From positions 1 through 64,000 of the forward strand of contig CANQRF010000005.1 of assembly GCA_947626195.1 (NCBI GenBank): a stretch of DNA of 64,000 bases, in the 5' to 3' direction. A model generated the notes under the pieces. It was not told where the DNA came from and searched no databases. It worked only from the letters and a program-made list of their open reading frames with translations. The position numbers and the translations under genes are program-made. Each line of letters starts with the position of its first letter. The first letter of the stretch is position 1. This document shows, in pieces, positions 26,619 through 35,265 of the stretch. Origin of the DNA: an uncultured Eggerthellaceae bacterium (GTDB lineage: Bacteria; Actinomycetota; Coriobacteriia; Coriobacteriales; Eggerthellaceae).

Positions 26619-28043
26619 ATGGGAAAAGGTAGACATAATTTCTCCCTCATTTCAAAGAGAGTCGTGCTGCTCGCATTGGGGTTCGCGCTGTTTTGGCCTC
26701 TACAGAGAACTTCGTCGTTTACTCCTCTTTTGGTCACAGAAGGAGATTCGATTTCGAATGAGGTTTATCTGATTCATACGATATATTTCATTCTCGTATT
26801 TCTTTTTGTCATTCTCCTTGTTCTATTGCGTAAGAATATAGAACAACAGTTAGCAAGTTCTCCCATTATATTCATGGCTTCAGCTGCAGGTTCGTCAGGA
26901 GCCATTTTGTTGCATTTGGCACACGAGTTATTCGATTCAAGCCCCATCATCATAGGCTTCGGAATAGCTTTGCAGGCTCTTTTCCTGGGTGCCATGGTTA
27001 TTGTTTGGGGCATAACATTCTCAAGTTTGGATGCTCAAGAAGGTGCCTTTAGCATTGTTTTGTCTGCGACATTCTCGTCTATTCTCTATCTGTTTTTCTA
27101 CTATTTTCCCATGGTCGATGTTCTCAGAATCATTCTCAGTCCTCTAGTGTCCGGAATTCTTCTTTTCTTTGGAAAGAGGAACCTCGCTGATGGAGATTTT
27201 GAATTGGAATTTAGCAAGTCGAATTTGATGAGAATTCCCCTTCGTATCGTGGTCGTTTCCCTTATTCTCATACTGGTTCTCAATGTTTATATCCGTCTTT
27301 TATCTATGGTGAGCGAAAACATTCCTGTGATGGAACGGACGCTTACCCAATTCGGACTCATTATCTTTTTTGCATCGCTGGCGACTCTTATTTATTTCAA
27401 AACGTGGACAAAACGAACTTCGTCGACGTTGCTTGTTGTTCAGGTTGTTATTGCGCTTGCGGGCTTGTTGGCCGTCATGTTGTTTGACAACAACATCGGG
27501 TTTTATCTCGGTGCCGGCATCATGAAAATTAGCTGCGATGGTCTGCAGGTATTCGTGTTCATAGTTTTGGTTTTCGCGGTGTCGCAAAGCAATATCTCAA
27601 GAGTTCTTGTCTTTGGTGTATTTGGCGCGTTGGATTTTATCCTGTCGAGTCTTATCACGTCAGCTTTTGTGAATCCGCTTAATACGATAATTCTCTTTCA
27701 GGATACCGATCTGGTGCCGCCGGTTACTGCGACAATATCTTTTATTATCTTTTCGGTCGTGCTGCTCGGACTCAATCTTGGTCATAATCGGGAGAAAAGC
27801 GAGGCCCTTGAACCTGAAGTCACCATAAAGGAATTGTGCGAAAAAGCGGCTGCGGGAGTCTCTCTTACTCATCGTGAACTTGATGTCATGGTTCTCTATT
27901 GCCAAGGGCACAGCCTGAAAAAGGTTGCGGATATGCTAAATCTGGCACCTTCTACCGTTCAAGGCTATTTGCGTAGCCTTTTCTCAAAGCTTGATCTGCA
28001 TTCAAGACAAGACCTTATAGATCTTGTTAACAAACAAAGGTGA
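26619..28043 (+). CDS. Membrane-bound LuxR-family transcription regulator
   Basis: The 474-residue protein has around 12 hydrophobic segments, then a C-terminal LuxR helix-turn-helix (LTHRELDVMVLYCQGHSLKKV and APSTVQGYLRSLFSKLDLHSRQ). Proteins of this architecture are abundant in Eggerthellaceae, where they sit beside reductase operons and are thought to sense the substrate at the membrane. It lies 146 bp downstream of the haem protein in the same direction and probably controls this operon. The ribosome site before ATG 26619 is weak. No receiver domain is present, so activation is likely by ligand binding. Confidence 0.88.
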   Translation: MGKGRHNFSLISKRVVLLALGFALFWPLQRTSSFTPLLVTEGDSISNEVYLIHTIYFILVFLFVILLVLLRKNIEQQLASSPIIFMASAAGSSGAILLHLAHELFDSSPIIIGFGIALQALFLGAMVIVWGITFSSLDAQEGAFSIVLSATFSSILYLFFYYFPMVDVLRIILSPLVSGILLFFGKRNLADGDFELEFSKSNLMRIPLRIVVVSLILILVLNVYIRLLSMVSENIPVMERTLTQFGLIIFFASLATLIYFKTWTKRTSSTLLVVQVVIALAGLLAVMLFDNNIGFYLGAGIMKISCDGLQVFVFIVLVFAVSQSNISRVLVFGVFGALDFILSSLITSAFVNPLNTIILFQDTDLVPPVTATISFIIFSVVLLGLNLGHNREKSEALEPEVTIKELCEKAAAGVSLTHRELDVMVLYCQGHSLKKVADMLNLAPSTVQGYLRSLFSKLDLHSRQDLIDLVNKQR

Positions 28044-28547
28044 GAAATCTGCATACATTTTGGAGCATGTATGCCATCTTGCCTCTCGTATAGATGAAAA
28101 CCTTGTCCCCATTGGGAGATGTAAGCATATCTTTGCCACACAACGTATAAGATGTTGCTCATAACTAAATGCATGTCCTGAGCGTGCATGCAGAAGTCAA
28201 ATCTTTATAATACAAGAAGCTGGCGAAGATCTTTGAGATTGCTTTGATGCGGCCATTGTCGATTGATATGCGGGCAAGAAAGGCGGCCTTCGTGGATCTC
28301 ATGACGATTAAGGATGCCGTTACACATGCGCCTTGCCCGCGTGATCGGATGCAGCGTCGAAGAGCTGCTCGAATAAGCAATCCCGACCGAGCACAAGTGA
28401 ATGAGCGCCGCTATCTTTTCGGGATATGTTCCCTCTGCTAGGGTTTCGTGGTGAGACGCAGCACGAGAAGAACAATTCGCAGCAGAGCGTCTATAATGTG
28501 CTTTTACGGAAAGAGCCACATTGAATCGAAAGGCGAAGGGGGAGTGC
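28044..28547. other. 504-bp gap with an XRE gene remnant and the leuA promoter region
   Basis: No intact gene is visible. A fragment resembling the end of an XRE regulator lies at 28314-28376. A TATAAT box at 28492-28497 lies 51 bp before leuA, without a clear -35. The rest shows no recognisable element. Confidence 0.5.
28314..28376 (+). pseudogene. Remnant of an XRE/Cro-type regulator C-terminus
   Basis: The 20-codon frame reads MPLHMRLARVIGCSVEELLE and stops, closely matching the last helix of Cro/C1-type regulators (LARVLGCSVEEL). The upstream part of the domain is missing or out of frame, with a TGA six codons earlier. It is probably a decayed fragment. Confidence 0.4.
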
Positions 28548-30071
28548 ATGTCCACCAAGATCAACATTTTCGACACGACACTACGCGACGGTGAGCAATC
28601 GCCGGGCGCTTCCATGAATACCGAGGAAAAACTTGTGGTCGCACGTCAGCTTCTGCGCTTGAAAGTCGACATCATCGAGGCGGGCTTTCCCATCTCGAGT
28701 CCCGGTGATTTCGAGAGCGTGCGCCGCGTCGGCGAGCTGGCCGGCGACGATGCGGTGGTTTGCGGGCTCACGCGCGCCGTTGAGAAGGACATCGACCGTG
28801 CGGCCGAGGCGCTCAAAGCGGTGAAGCGCCCTCGTATCCAAACGGGCATCGGCGTTTCCGAGAGCCATATGCGCGATAAGCTGCGCATCACGCCCGAGCA
28901 ATGCATCGAGCGGGCCATCCACTGCGTGGAATACGCGAAGAAATACGTCGAGGACGTGCAGTTCTATGCGGAGGACGCGGGGCGCTCGGATTACGAGTTT
29001 CTCGCGAAGGTGATCCAGGCGGTCGTGAAGGCGGGCGCCACCGTCGTGAACATCCCCGACACGACGGGCTATTCGCTGCCGTGGGAATTCGGCCAGCGCA
29101 TCAAATACCTCATGGAGCACGTTGATGGCATCGAGAACGTCACGCTCTCGGTGCACTGCCATAACGACCTCGGCATGGCGACGGCGCTTTCCATGGAGGG
29201 TGTGCGCAACGGCGCCACGCAGGTGGAATGCACGATCAACGGCCTCGGCGAGCGCGCGGGCAACACCGCGATGGAAGAGGTCGTGATGGCTATTCGCATG
29301 CATGAGGCGGAGCTCAATGCCCACACCGACATCAACACCCGCGAGTTCATCAAGGCGAGCAAGCTCGTCTCCTCGATCACCGGCATGCAGGTGCAGGCGA
29401 ACAAGGCGATCGTGGGCGCGAACGCCTTCGCGCACTCGTCGGGCATCCACCAAGACGGCGTGCTGAAGAAGCGCGACACCTACGAGATCATCAATCCGGC
29501 GGACGTCGGCGTGAATCAGAGCCAGATCGTGCTCACGGCGCGTTCAGGCCATGCGGCGCTGAAGCATCGCCTTGACGATTTGGGCTATGTGTATGAGGGC
29601 GAAGAGCTCGATGCCATCTATCAGGCGTTCCTCGAAATGGCCGACAAGAAGAAGGAGGTCTACGACGAGGACCTCGAGAGCCTCATCAACGAGCGCGGAC
29701 GCAACGTTGAAGAAGCGGCGTATGTCCTCGAGGGTGCGCAGATCAGCTGCGGTTTCCCGCTCATCCCGACTGCGACCGTCACGCTGCGCGACGCCCATGG
29801 CCGTTCGCACACGGCGTGTGAATATGGCACCGGCCCGGTGGATGCGATGTACAAGGCGGTCAACAAGATCGTCGATGTGGAAAACGACCTCTCCGAGTTC
29901 AGCGTCTCCTCCGTGACGCGCGGCATCGACGCGCTCGGCGAGGTGACGGTGCGCGTAACGGCGGGCGACGGCACGGCCTATATCGGGCGCGGTGCCGACG
30001 GCGACATCATCGTCTCGTCCACGAAAGCCTATCTCAACGCCCTGAATCGCCTGATCGCGAACAAGCATTAG
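28548..30071 (+). CDS. leuA: 2-isopropylmalate synthase
   Basis: The enzyme condenses acetyl-CoA with 2-oxoisovalerate, the first committed step of leucine synthesis. The 507-residue protein has the TIM-barrel opening [14 protein letters not shown], the metal-site HCHNDLGMA near residue 203 and GLGERAGN. The C-terminal LeuA dimer domain carries leucine feedback in the family. ATG 28548 is chosen because AGGGGGAG lies 6 bp upstream; an in-frame ATG nine codons earlier has no such site. Length and domains favour LeuA over citramalate or homocitrate synthase. No other leucine genes are adjacent. Confidence 0.92.
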   Translation: MSTKINIFDTTLRDGEQSPGASMNTEEKLVVARQLLRLKVDIIEAGFPISSPGDFESVRRVGELAGDDAVVCGLTRAVEKDIDRAAEALKAVKRPRIQTGIGVSESHMRDKLRITPEQCIERAIHCVEYAKKYVEDVQFYAEDAGRSDYEFLAKVIQAVVKAGATVVNIPDTTGYSLPWEFGQRIKYLMEHVDGIENVTLSVHCHNDLGMATALSMEGVRNGATQVECTINGLGERAGNTAMEEVVMAIRMHEAELNAHTDINTREFIKASKLVSSITGMQVQANKAIVGANAFAHSSGIHQDGVLKKRDTYEIINPADVGVNQSQIVLTARSGHAALKHRLDDLGYVYEGEELDAIYQAFLEMADKKKEVYDEDLESLINERGRNVEEAAYVLEGAQISCGFPLIPTATVTLRDAHGRSHTACEYGTGPVDAMYKAVNKIVDVENDLSEFSVSSVTRGIDALGEVTVRVTAGDGTAYIGRGADGDIIVSSTKAYLNALNRLIANKH

Positions 30072-30148
30072 CGCTTCGGGCAAACTTGAGAGCTTCTGAC
30101 GGGCTTGTGAGCCTCAGGCAAGGGCAATCCGGCAAGAACGAAAGCAAG

Positions 30149-30173
30149 ACGCGCCATGGCATCCATGGCGCGT
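30149..30173. terminator. Hairpin between leuA and ffh
   Basis: ACGCGCCATGG and CCATGGCGCGT pair perfectly over a 3-base loop. The structure lies 77 bp after the leuA stop and 28 bp before ffh. No T run follows, so it may be a weak terminator or an RNA stability element. Confidence 0.5.
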
Positions 30174-30201
30174 TGCGATATGAACGTGAGGGGGCACCCA
30201 C

Positions 30202-31620
30202 GTGCTAGAGAACTTATCCAACCGGCTGCAGTCCATCTTCAGCGGTCTGCGCGGCAAAGGGCGTTTGACGGAAGACGACATCAACGATGCCATGCGCCAG
30301 ATCCGGCTTGCGCTTTTGGAAGCGGACGTGAACTTCAAGGTGGTGAAGCGCTTCGTCGCAGACACGAAGGAGCGCTGCCTCACGGCGGAGGTGCTCGATT
30401 CGCTCACGCCGGCGCAAAACGTCGTGAAGATCGTCCTCGATGAGCTCACGCAGCTCTTGGGTGAGGGAGATTCCGCCCTCGAGCTCTCGAGCCGCATCCC
30501 GAACGTCATCATGCTCGTCGGCCTCCAGGGCTCGGGCAAAACCACGGCGGCGGCGAAGCTTGCCTACCGCCTCGCCCAAGACGGTCATTCGCCGCTTCTT
30601 GTCGCGTGCGATGTCTATCGTCCCGCTGCCATCGAGCAGCTGAAGACGCTCGGCGGCGAGATCGGCGTGCGCGTGTTCAGCGAGCAGGGCGCCGATCCGG
30701 TGCAGATCGCACGCGACGGCGTCGATGATGCGATCGACAGCCTGCGCGATATTGTCATCATCGACACGGCAGGCCGTCTGCATGTCGATGAGGCGATGAT
30801 GCAGGAGGCCGCGGCGATTCGCGACGCCACCGAGCCCGAGCAAATTCTCATGGTGGTCGACGCCATGACCGGCCAAGATGTGGTGAACGTGGCGCAGGCG
30901 TTCGCCGAGCAGGTGGATTTCGACGGCGTCATCATGTCGAAGATGGACGGCGACGCCCGCGGCGGCGGTGCGCTCTCGATCCACGAGGTGACGGGCAAGC
31001 CGATCAAATTCATCAGCTCGGGCGAGAAGCCCGATTCGCTTGAGCCCTTCCATCCCGATCGTATGGCGAAGCGCATCCTCGGCATGGGCGACATGGTCTC
31101 GCTCATCGAGAACGCCATGCGTGTCCAGCAGGAGGAAGAGGAGGCGGAGGAAGCGGAGCGCCTGCTGAGGGCGCAGCTCAACCTCAACGACTTCATCACC
31201 ATGAACCGCCAGCTGAGGAAGATGGGCGGCGTCGCGAAGCTCATCAGCGCGCTTCCCGGCGGTGATAGGGCCTTGGGCTCCGGGCAGGTGGACGAGGGCG
31301 CGCTCGATGCGATGGAGGTCATCATCAACTCGATGACCAAGGAAGAGCGCCTGCGCCCCGACATCTTGAACGGATCGCGCCGTGCCCGCATCGCGGCGGG
31401 TGCCGGCGTCACGGTGACCGAGGTCAACCAGCTCATCAAGAAATTCAACGAGACGAAGAAGATGATGCGCAAGATGATGGGCGGCGTCGATCAGCAGATG
31501 TCGGGCAAGGGCCGCGGCAAGAAGGGGAGGCGCCGCAACCGCGCACTTGGCGGCATGGGCGATCTCGGCGGTATGTCGATGCGGGATTTGAAGAAGCTCC
31601 AAGACCTGATGCAGCAGTAG
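30202..31620 (+). CDS. ffh: Signal recognition particle protein Ffh
   Basis: Ffh binds signal peptides and SRP RNA and, as a GTPase with FtsY, delivers ribosomes to the membrane. The 472-residue protein has an N domain (ITEDD-like start, residues 1-85), the G domain with GLQGSGKTTAAAKLA, DTAGRLHVD and SKMDGDARGGGAL, and a Met-rich M domain (about 325-440) with MTKEERLRPDILNGSRRARI. GTG 30202 follows GAGGGGGC at good spacing. It begins the translation-related block that continues with rpsP. No SRP RNA gene was found nearby. Confidence 0.97.
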   Translation: MLENLSNRLQSIFSGLRGKGRLTEDDINDAMRQIRLALLEADVNFKVVKRFVADTKERCLTAEVLDSLTPAQNVVKIVLDELTQLLGEGDSALELSSRIPNVIMLVGLQGSGKTTAAAKLAYRLAQDGHSPLLVACDVYRPAAIEQLKTLGGEIGVRVFSEQGADPVQIARDGVDDAIDSLRDIVIIDTAGRLHVDEAMMQEAAAIRDATEPEQILMVVDAMTGQDVVNVAQAFAEQVDFDGVIMSKMDGDARGGGALSIHEVTGKPIKFISSGEKPDSLEPFHPDRMAKRILGMGDMVSLIENAMRVQQEEEEAEEAERLLRAQLNLNDFITMNRQLRKMGGVAKLISALPGGDRALGSGQVDEGALDAMEVIINSMTKEERLRPDILNGSRRARIAAGAGVTVTEVNQLIKKFNETKKMMRKMMGGVDQQMSGKGRGKKGRRRNRALGGMGDLGGMSMRDLKKLQDLMQQ

Positions 31621-31725
31621 AAAAGGGGAGCACGGGCCGCTCGCTGCAGGCTTTCCGGGGGCTTTTCGCGGGCTTTCCAAGGTCGTCCGCGCACCGTTCA
31701 TCCCAAGAGACTTGCGCTTCGTGTC

Positions 31726-31754
31726 TTGCGCTCGCCTCGGCTTCGCCGTATCAT
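31726..31754 (+). promoter_or_regulatory. Promoter for rpsP-khpA-rimM-trmD (predicted)
   Basis: TTGCGC at 31726-31731 and TATCAT at 31749-31754 are exactly 17 bp apart, 77 bp upstream of rpsP. The 210-bp gap between ffh and rpsP otherwise holds no frame. Confidence 0.5.
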
Positions 31755-31830
31755 AAAGCATTGCCGATTTTTGGAAACATGCCTCAATGGAGGCGCAAGG
31801 TACACGAAGAAGTATAAGGAGTTCACCTAT

Positions 31831-32076
31831 ATGGCAGTAAAGATTCGCCTCGCCCGTCACGGTGCGAAAAAGCGTCCCTATTATCGCGTTGTCGTCGCAG
31901 ACTCGCATTGCCCGCGTGACGGACGCTTCATCGAAGAAGTGGGCCGCTACAATCCGCTCACCGATCCTTCGACCATCAAGCTCGACATGGAGAAGGTCGA
32001 CAAATGGATCGCCAACGGCGCGCAGCCGACCGATACCGTCGCGCGTCTTATCAAAACGGCGCGTGAAGAGGCGTAA
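31831..32076 (+). CDS. rpsP: 30S ribosomal protein S16
   Basis: The 81-residue protein matches S16 throughout ([39 protein letters not shown]). S16 binds 16S rRNA in the 5' domain and aids 30S assembly. AAGGAG lies upstream of ATG 31831. It opens the usual rpsP-KH-rimM-trmD operon. An unrelated in-frame extension upstream is not conserved and is excluded. Confidence 0.98.
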   Translation: MAVKIRLARHGAKKRPYYRVVVADSHCPRDGRFIEEVGRYNPLTDPSTIKLDMEKVDKWIANGAQPTDTVARLIKTAREEA

Positions 32077-32078
32077 CC

Positions 32079-32336
32079 GTGTCTGCTATTGCTGAAGATA
32101 TTGTCGGCTTGGTGGACGCCATCGTGCGTCCCCTGCTCGACAACGAAGAAGACTTCCGTCTCGATGCGACGGAGCAGGAAGACGGTTCGCTTCTCGTGGA
32201 GATCACGGTAAATGAAGAGGATGCGGGCAAGGTCATCGGGCGTCAGGGTCGCGTGATCAAATCGATCCGCACGCTGGCACGAGCCGTCGCTTCCCGCGAA
32301 GGCATTTCCGTGGAAGTGGAGCTGATCGACGAGTAA
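32079..32336 (+). CDS. khpA: KH-domain RNA-binding protein KhpA
   Basis: This 85-residue protein is a single KH domain with the GKVIGRQGRVIKSIR nucleic-acid loop near residues 51-65. KhpA usually pairs with KhpB/Jag and influences cell division and small-RNA regulation. GTG 32079 follows AAGAGG and lies 2 bp after rpsP. Position between rpsP and rimM is the standard order in Gram-positive bacteria. Confidence 0.93.
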   Translation: MSAIAEDIVGLVDAIVRPLLDNEEDFRLDATEQEDGSLLVEITVNEEDAGKVIGRQGRVIKSIRTLARAVASREGISVEVELIDE

Positions 32337-32345
32337 CGGGCAGCC

Positions 32346-32900
32346 ATGAGTGATTATTTGGCTGTTGCGACCTTGTCCTTTGCAAGGCGTTTGAAGGGGG
32401 GCTTTGTGGCACGCAGCGTGCCCCGTCTCCCTTTTCTTATGCGCGAGGGAGCCCATGTCTTTCTCGTCCCGCCCGTGCTCGACGCTCCTCGCAACGTCAC
32501 GGTGGCGAGGATCGAGAACCTCAAAGCCGACTCTGCGGAAATTTGGTTCCACGAAGTGGAGGATCCCAGCGTAGCTGAGGCTCTTTCGGGGCGAACCTGC
32601 CTGATGAAGCGCTCCGAAATCGATGCGGTTCCCCTGTCCTTTGAACGCGATTGGCGCGGTTGGACGGTCTATGACGTGCGCATGGGAAAGATCGGCGTCG
32701 TGGAAGCTTCCGAGATTTTGCCGAGCCAAGTCCTGCTGACGGTGGCGCGTGACAAAGGCGATGAAGGCGAACCATCCGCCGACGGGGAGTCCGAGAGCGT
32801 TCGTCCTTCTTGCCTTGTTCCGCTTGTCGAGGAGCTCTGCGTTGAGAAAGACGAGCGCGAACGACGCCTGGTGATGGATCTTCCCGCGGGGCTTTGTTAG
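32346..32900 (+). CDS. rimM: Ribosome maturation factor RimM (divergent)
   Basis: The 184-residue protein keeps the RimM layout: a beta-barrel domain (LAVATLSFARRLKGGFVARS, FLMREGAHVFLVPP) and a PRC-barrel domain (WRGWTVYDVRMGKIGVVEA, then SCLVPLVEELCVEKD). RimM helps process 16S rRNA and assemble the 30S head with S19. Sequence conservation is weak, so the gene order khpA-rimM-trmD supports the call. ATG 32346 is 9 bp after khpA. Confidence 0.82.
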   Translation: MSDYLAVATLSFARRLKGGFVARSVPRLPFLMREGAHVFLVPPVLDAPRNVTVARIENLKADSAEIWFHEVEDPSVAEALSGRTCLMKRSEIDAVPLSFERDWRGWTVYDVRMGKIGVVEASEILPSQVLLTVARDKGDEGEPSADGESESVRPSCLVPLVEELCVEKDERERRLVMDLPAGLC

Positions 32901-32910
32901 AGGGGCGAAT

Positions 32911-33666
32911 ATGCTGATTGAGGCGCTCTCCACCTTTCCCGATATGTTCGCACCCGTGATGGGCACGTCGATGATGCGCATCGCCCAGGAGAAGGGCCTC
33001 TTGCGGTTTCGCGCCATCGACCTGCGCGATTTCACCCACGATCGGCATCGCACGACCGATGACGCGCCCTATGGCGGGGGAGCGGGCCTTGTGATGAAAT
33101 GCGAGCCGATCTTCGAAGCGTATGACCGCATCACCTCCGAAGGCGCTTTCCCCCATACCATTTTCCTCGCCCCAACCGGCAAGCCGTTTTCCGACGCCAT
33201 GGCGCGCAGGCTCGCGCGTGAAGAGCGCCTGCTTTTCGTCTGCGGCCACTACGAGGGCATTGACGAGCGCGCGTATGAGCTTGCCGATGAGGTCATCTCC
33301 ATCGGCGACTATGTGCTCACGAGCGGAGAGCTCGCCGCGATGGTGGTGATCGATGCGCTCGTCCGCCAGATCCCCGGCGTGCTCGGTGCAGAGGAGGGCG
33401 TCGATGATGAGAGCTTCGCCGAAGGGCTCCTCGAATATCCACAATACACCCGGCCGGCGTCGTTTCGTGGTATGGATGTGCCCGAGGTCCTGCTTTCCGG
33501 CAACCATGGTGCGGTGCGCCAGTGGAGGAGGCAGAGGAGCCTTGAGCGCACGCTCTGCCTGCGCCCCGATCTGCTCGAGAAGGCACCGCTCGATCAACAA
33601 GATTATGAGTTTCTGAAGACTTTACGTGAAACGTGTAAGCCCGATGCCGAAAACGATAAGATGTAA
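32911..33666 (+). CDS. trmD: tRNA (guanine-N1)-methyltransferase TrmD
   Basis: TrmD makes m1G37 in tRNAs, preventing frameshifts. The 251-residue SPOUT protein has FPDMFAPVMGTS at the start, the conserved DDAPYGGGAGLVMK near residue 50, and the deep-knot AdoMet site LFVCGHYEGIDERAYE near 110. The region GDYVLTSGELAAMVVIDA follows. ATG 32911 follows GAGGGGCG. It is the last gene of the operon that begins with rpsP, before lepB. Confidence 0.97.
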   Translation: MLIEALSTFPDMFAPVMGTSMMRIAQEKGLLRFRAIDLRDFTHDRHRTTDDAPYGGGAGLVMKCEPIFEAYDRITSEGAFPHTIFLAPTGKPFSDAMARRLAREERLLFVCGHYEGIDERAYELADEVISIGDYVLTSGELAAMVVIDALVRQIPGVLGAEEGVDDESFAEGLLEYPQYTRPASFRGMDVPEVLLSGNHGAVRQWRRQRSLERTLCLRPDLLEKAPLDQQDYEFLKTLRETCKPDAENDKM

Positions 33667-33706
33667 GGTTGAATATCATGAAGGCCGGAGGAGGTGAGAA
33701 TCTTAA

Positions 33707-34282
33707 ATGACGTCGGGTGAACATGCACAGCCAGCGAAGGGCTCGCATGTGCTGCGGTCGGTCATTTCGATTCTCGCGATGATCCTTGCAGTCGTCGTGC
33801 TCTCGTGGGCCCTGCGCTCATTTGTCGTGCATCCCTACGAGATCCCATCCGGTTCGATGGAGGACACCATCCAGATCGGCGACATGGTGTTCTCAGAGAA
33901 GCTCTCCTACTATTTCTCCGAACCCCAGCAAGGCGACATCGTGACCTTCCTCGATCCCGAGGTGGATGGTCGCACGCTCATCAAGCGCGTGATCGCGACC
34001 GAGGGCCAGACCATCGATTTGCGCGACGGCGAAGTGTATATCGACGGGGTGCGTCTCGATGAGTCCTATGTCGACGGGCAGCCGACCACGCCGCTCACGC
34101 CGAGCGTGGGAAAGGAGATCACGTATCCCTACACGCTTGGCGAAGGGGAGCTCTGGGTGATGGGCGACAATCGCCTCAATTCCCAAGATTCGCGCTATTT
34201 TGGCCCGATCGACACCGATGCTGTAACGGGGAGAGCGTTTATGGTCTATTGGCCGTTTTCCGATTTCGGCCTGTTATCATAA
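33707..34282 (+). CDS. lepB: Type I signal peptidase
   Basis: The 191-residue membrane enzyme removes signal peptides on the outer face of the membrane. It has one N-terminal transmembrane helix ([19 protein letters not shown]), then catalytic Ser in [13 protein letters not shown], catalytic Lys in [11 protein letters not shown] and the box[25 protein letters not shown] lies upstream of ATG 33707. It follows trmD by 40 bp and precedes glyQ, in a cluster of housekeeping genes. Confidence 0.95.
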   Translation: MTSGEHAQPAKGSHVLRSVISILAMILAVVVLSWALRSFVVHPYEIPSGSMEDTIQIGDMVFSEKLSYYFSEPQQGDIVTFLDPEVDGRTLIKRVIATEGQTIDLRDGEVYIDGVRLDESYVDGQPTTPLTPSVGKEITYPYTLGEGELWVMGDNRLNSQDSRYFGPIDTDAVTGRAFMVYWPFSDFGLLS

Positions 34283-34320
34283 GTTCTACAAACTTTTTAA
34301 GGGGAGGATTGTCAACGATC

Positions 34321-35265
34321 ATGCATCATGACCCGCCGACGTTCCAAGACGTCATCATGAACCTTCAACGCTATTGGGCCGAGGCCGGCTGCGTCATCCT
34401 GCAGCCCTACGACAACGAAGTGGGCGCGGGAACGAACGCACCGGCGACCACCTTGCGCTCGCTCGGGCCAGGCACGTGGCGTTGCGCCTATGTGCAGGGC
34501 TGCCGACGCCCGACCGATGGACGCTACGGCGAGAACCCGAATCGCCTGCAGTTCTACTATCAGTTTCAAGTGCTCATCAAGCCGTCGCCTGAGAACATCC
34601 AAGAAATGTATCTCGCGTCGCTCGAGGCAATCGGAATCGATGTGGCTGCCCATGACGTGCGCTTCGTCGAGGACGATTGGGAAAGCCCGACGCTCGGCGC
34701 TTGGGGGCTTGGCTGGGAGGTTTGGATCGACGGCATGGAGGTGACCCAGTTCACCTATTTCCAGCAGGTCGGTGGATTTGAATGCCAGCCGACGCCGGTC
34801 GAGATCGCCTACGGCCTCGAGCGGCTGACGATGTTCGTCCAAGGCGTCGATTCGATCTTCGACATCGTATGGTCAAAAGGCCCTGACGGCAAGGTGTTCA
34901 CCTACGGCGACGTGTATCTGGAAAACGAACGCGAGTATTCTGCCTATAACTTCGAGGTTGCGGACACCGCCTTTCTTTTTCAAGAGTTCGCCGATCGCGA
35001 GGTGGAGTGCATGAAGACGCTTGAGGCCGGCCTGCCGCTTCCCGCCTATGACAGCGTGCTGAAATGCTGCCATGCGTTCAACCTCCTCGATGCGCGCGGG
35101 GCTATTTCCGCCACCGAGCGGATGGCCTACATCCTGCGCGTGCGCACGCTCGCGAAGGCGGTGTGCGCCTCTTATATGGAGCACGTCGCCTGCGCTGAGC
35201 AAGCTTGTGATGAGTCCGCCTGCGCTGAGCAAGCTTTGGAAGGGGGTGAGGGCGATGCCGAATAG
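34321..35265 (+). CDS. glyQ: Glycyl-tRNA synthetase alpha subunit
   Basis: The alpha chain activates glycine in the alpha2beta2 enzyme. The 314-residue protein shows the family sequences [38 protein letters not shown] and [18 protein letters not shown] 34321 lies 13 bp after GGGGAGG. Its last 25 residues contain a tandem CAEQA repeat that is not part of the usual fold. glyS overlaps its 3' end, so the subunits are coupled. Confidence 0.97.
   Translation: MHHDPPTFQDVIMNLQRYWAEAGCVILQPYDNEVGAGTNAPATTLRSLGPGTWRCAYVQGCRRPTDGRYGENPNRLQFYYQFQVLIKPSPENIQEMYLASLEAIGIDVAAHDVRFVEDDWESPTLGAWGLGWEVWIDGMEVTQFTYFQQVGGFECQPTPVEIAYGLERLTMFVQGVDSIFDIVWSKGPDGKVFTYGDVYLENEREYSAYNFEVADTAFLFQEFADREVECMKTLEAGLPLPAYDSVLKCCHAFNLLDARGAISATERMAYILRVRTLAKAVCASYMEHVACAEQACDESACAEQALEGGEGDAE
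35187..35236. repeat. Tandem 30-bp duplication at the glyQ tail
   Basis: CGCCTGCGCTGAGCAAGCTT occurs at 35187-35206 and again at 35217-35236, a 30-bp period coding [10 protein letters not shown] then CAEQALEGG. It looks like a local in-frame duplication at the non-conserved C-terminus. Confidence 0.7.

Noticed and set aside
28205-28615. Minus-strand frame upstream of and over the leuA start
   Set aside because: No ribosome site, no family, and it overlaps the conserved leuA N-terminus.
30214-31908. Long minus-strand frame over ffh
   Set aside because: Antisense shadow of a conserved gene with low-complexity His/Leu/Arg composition.
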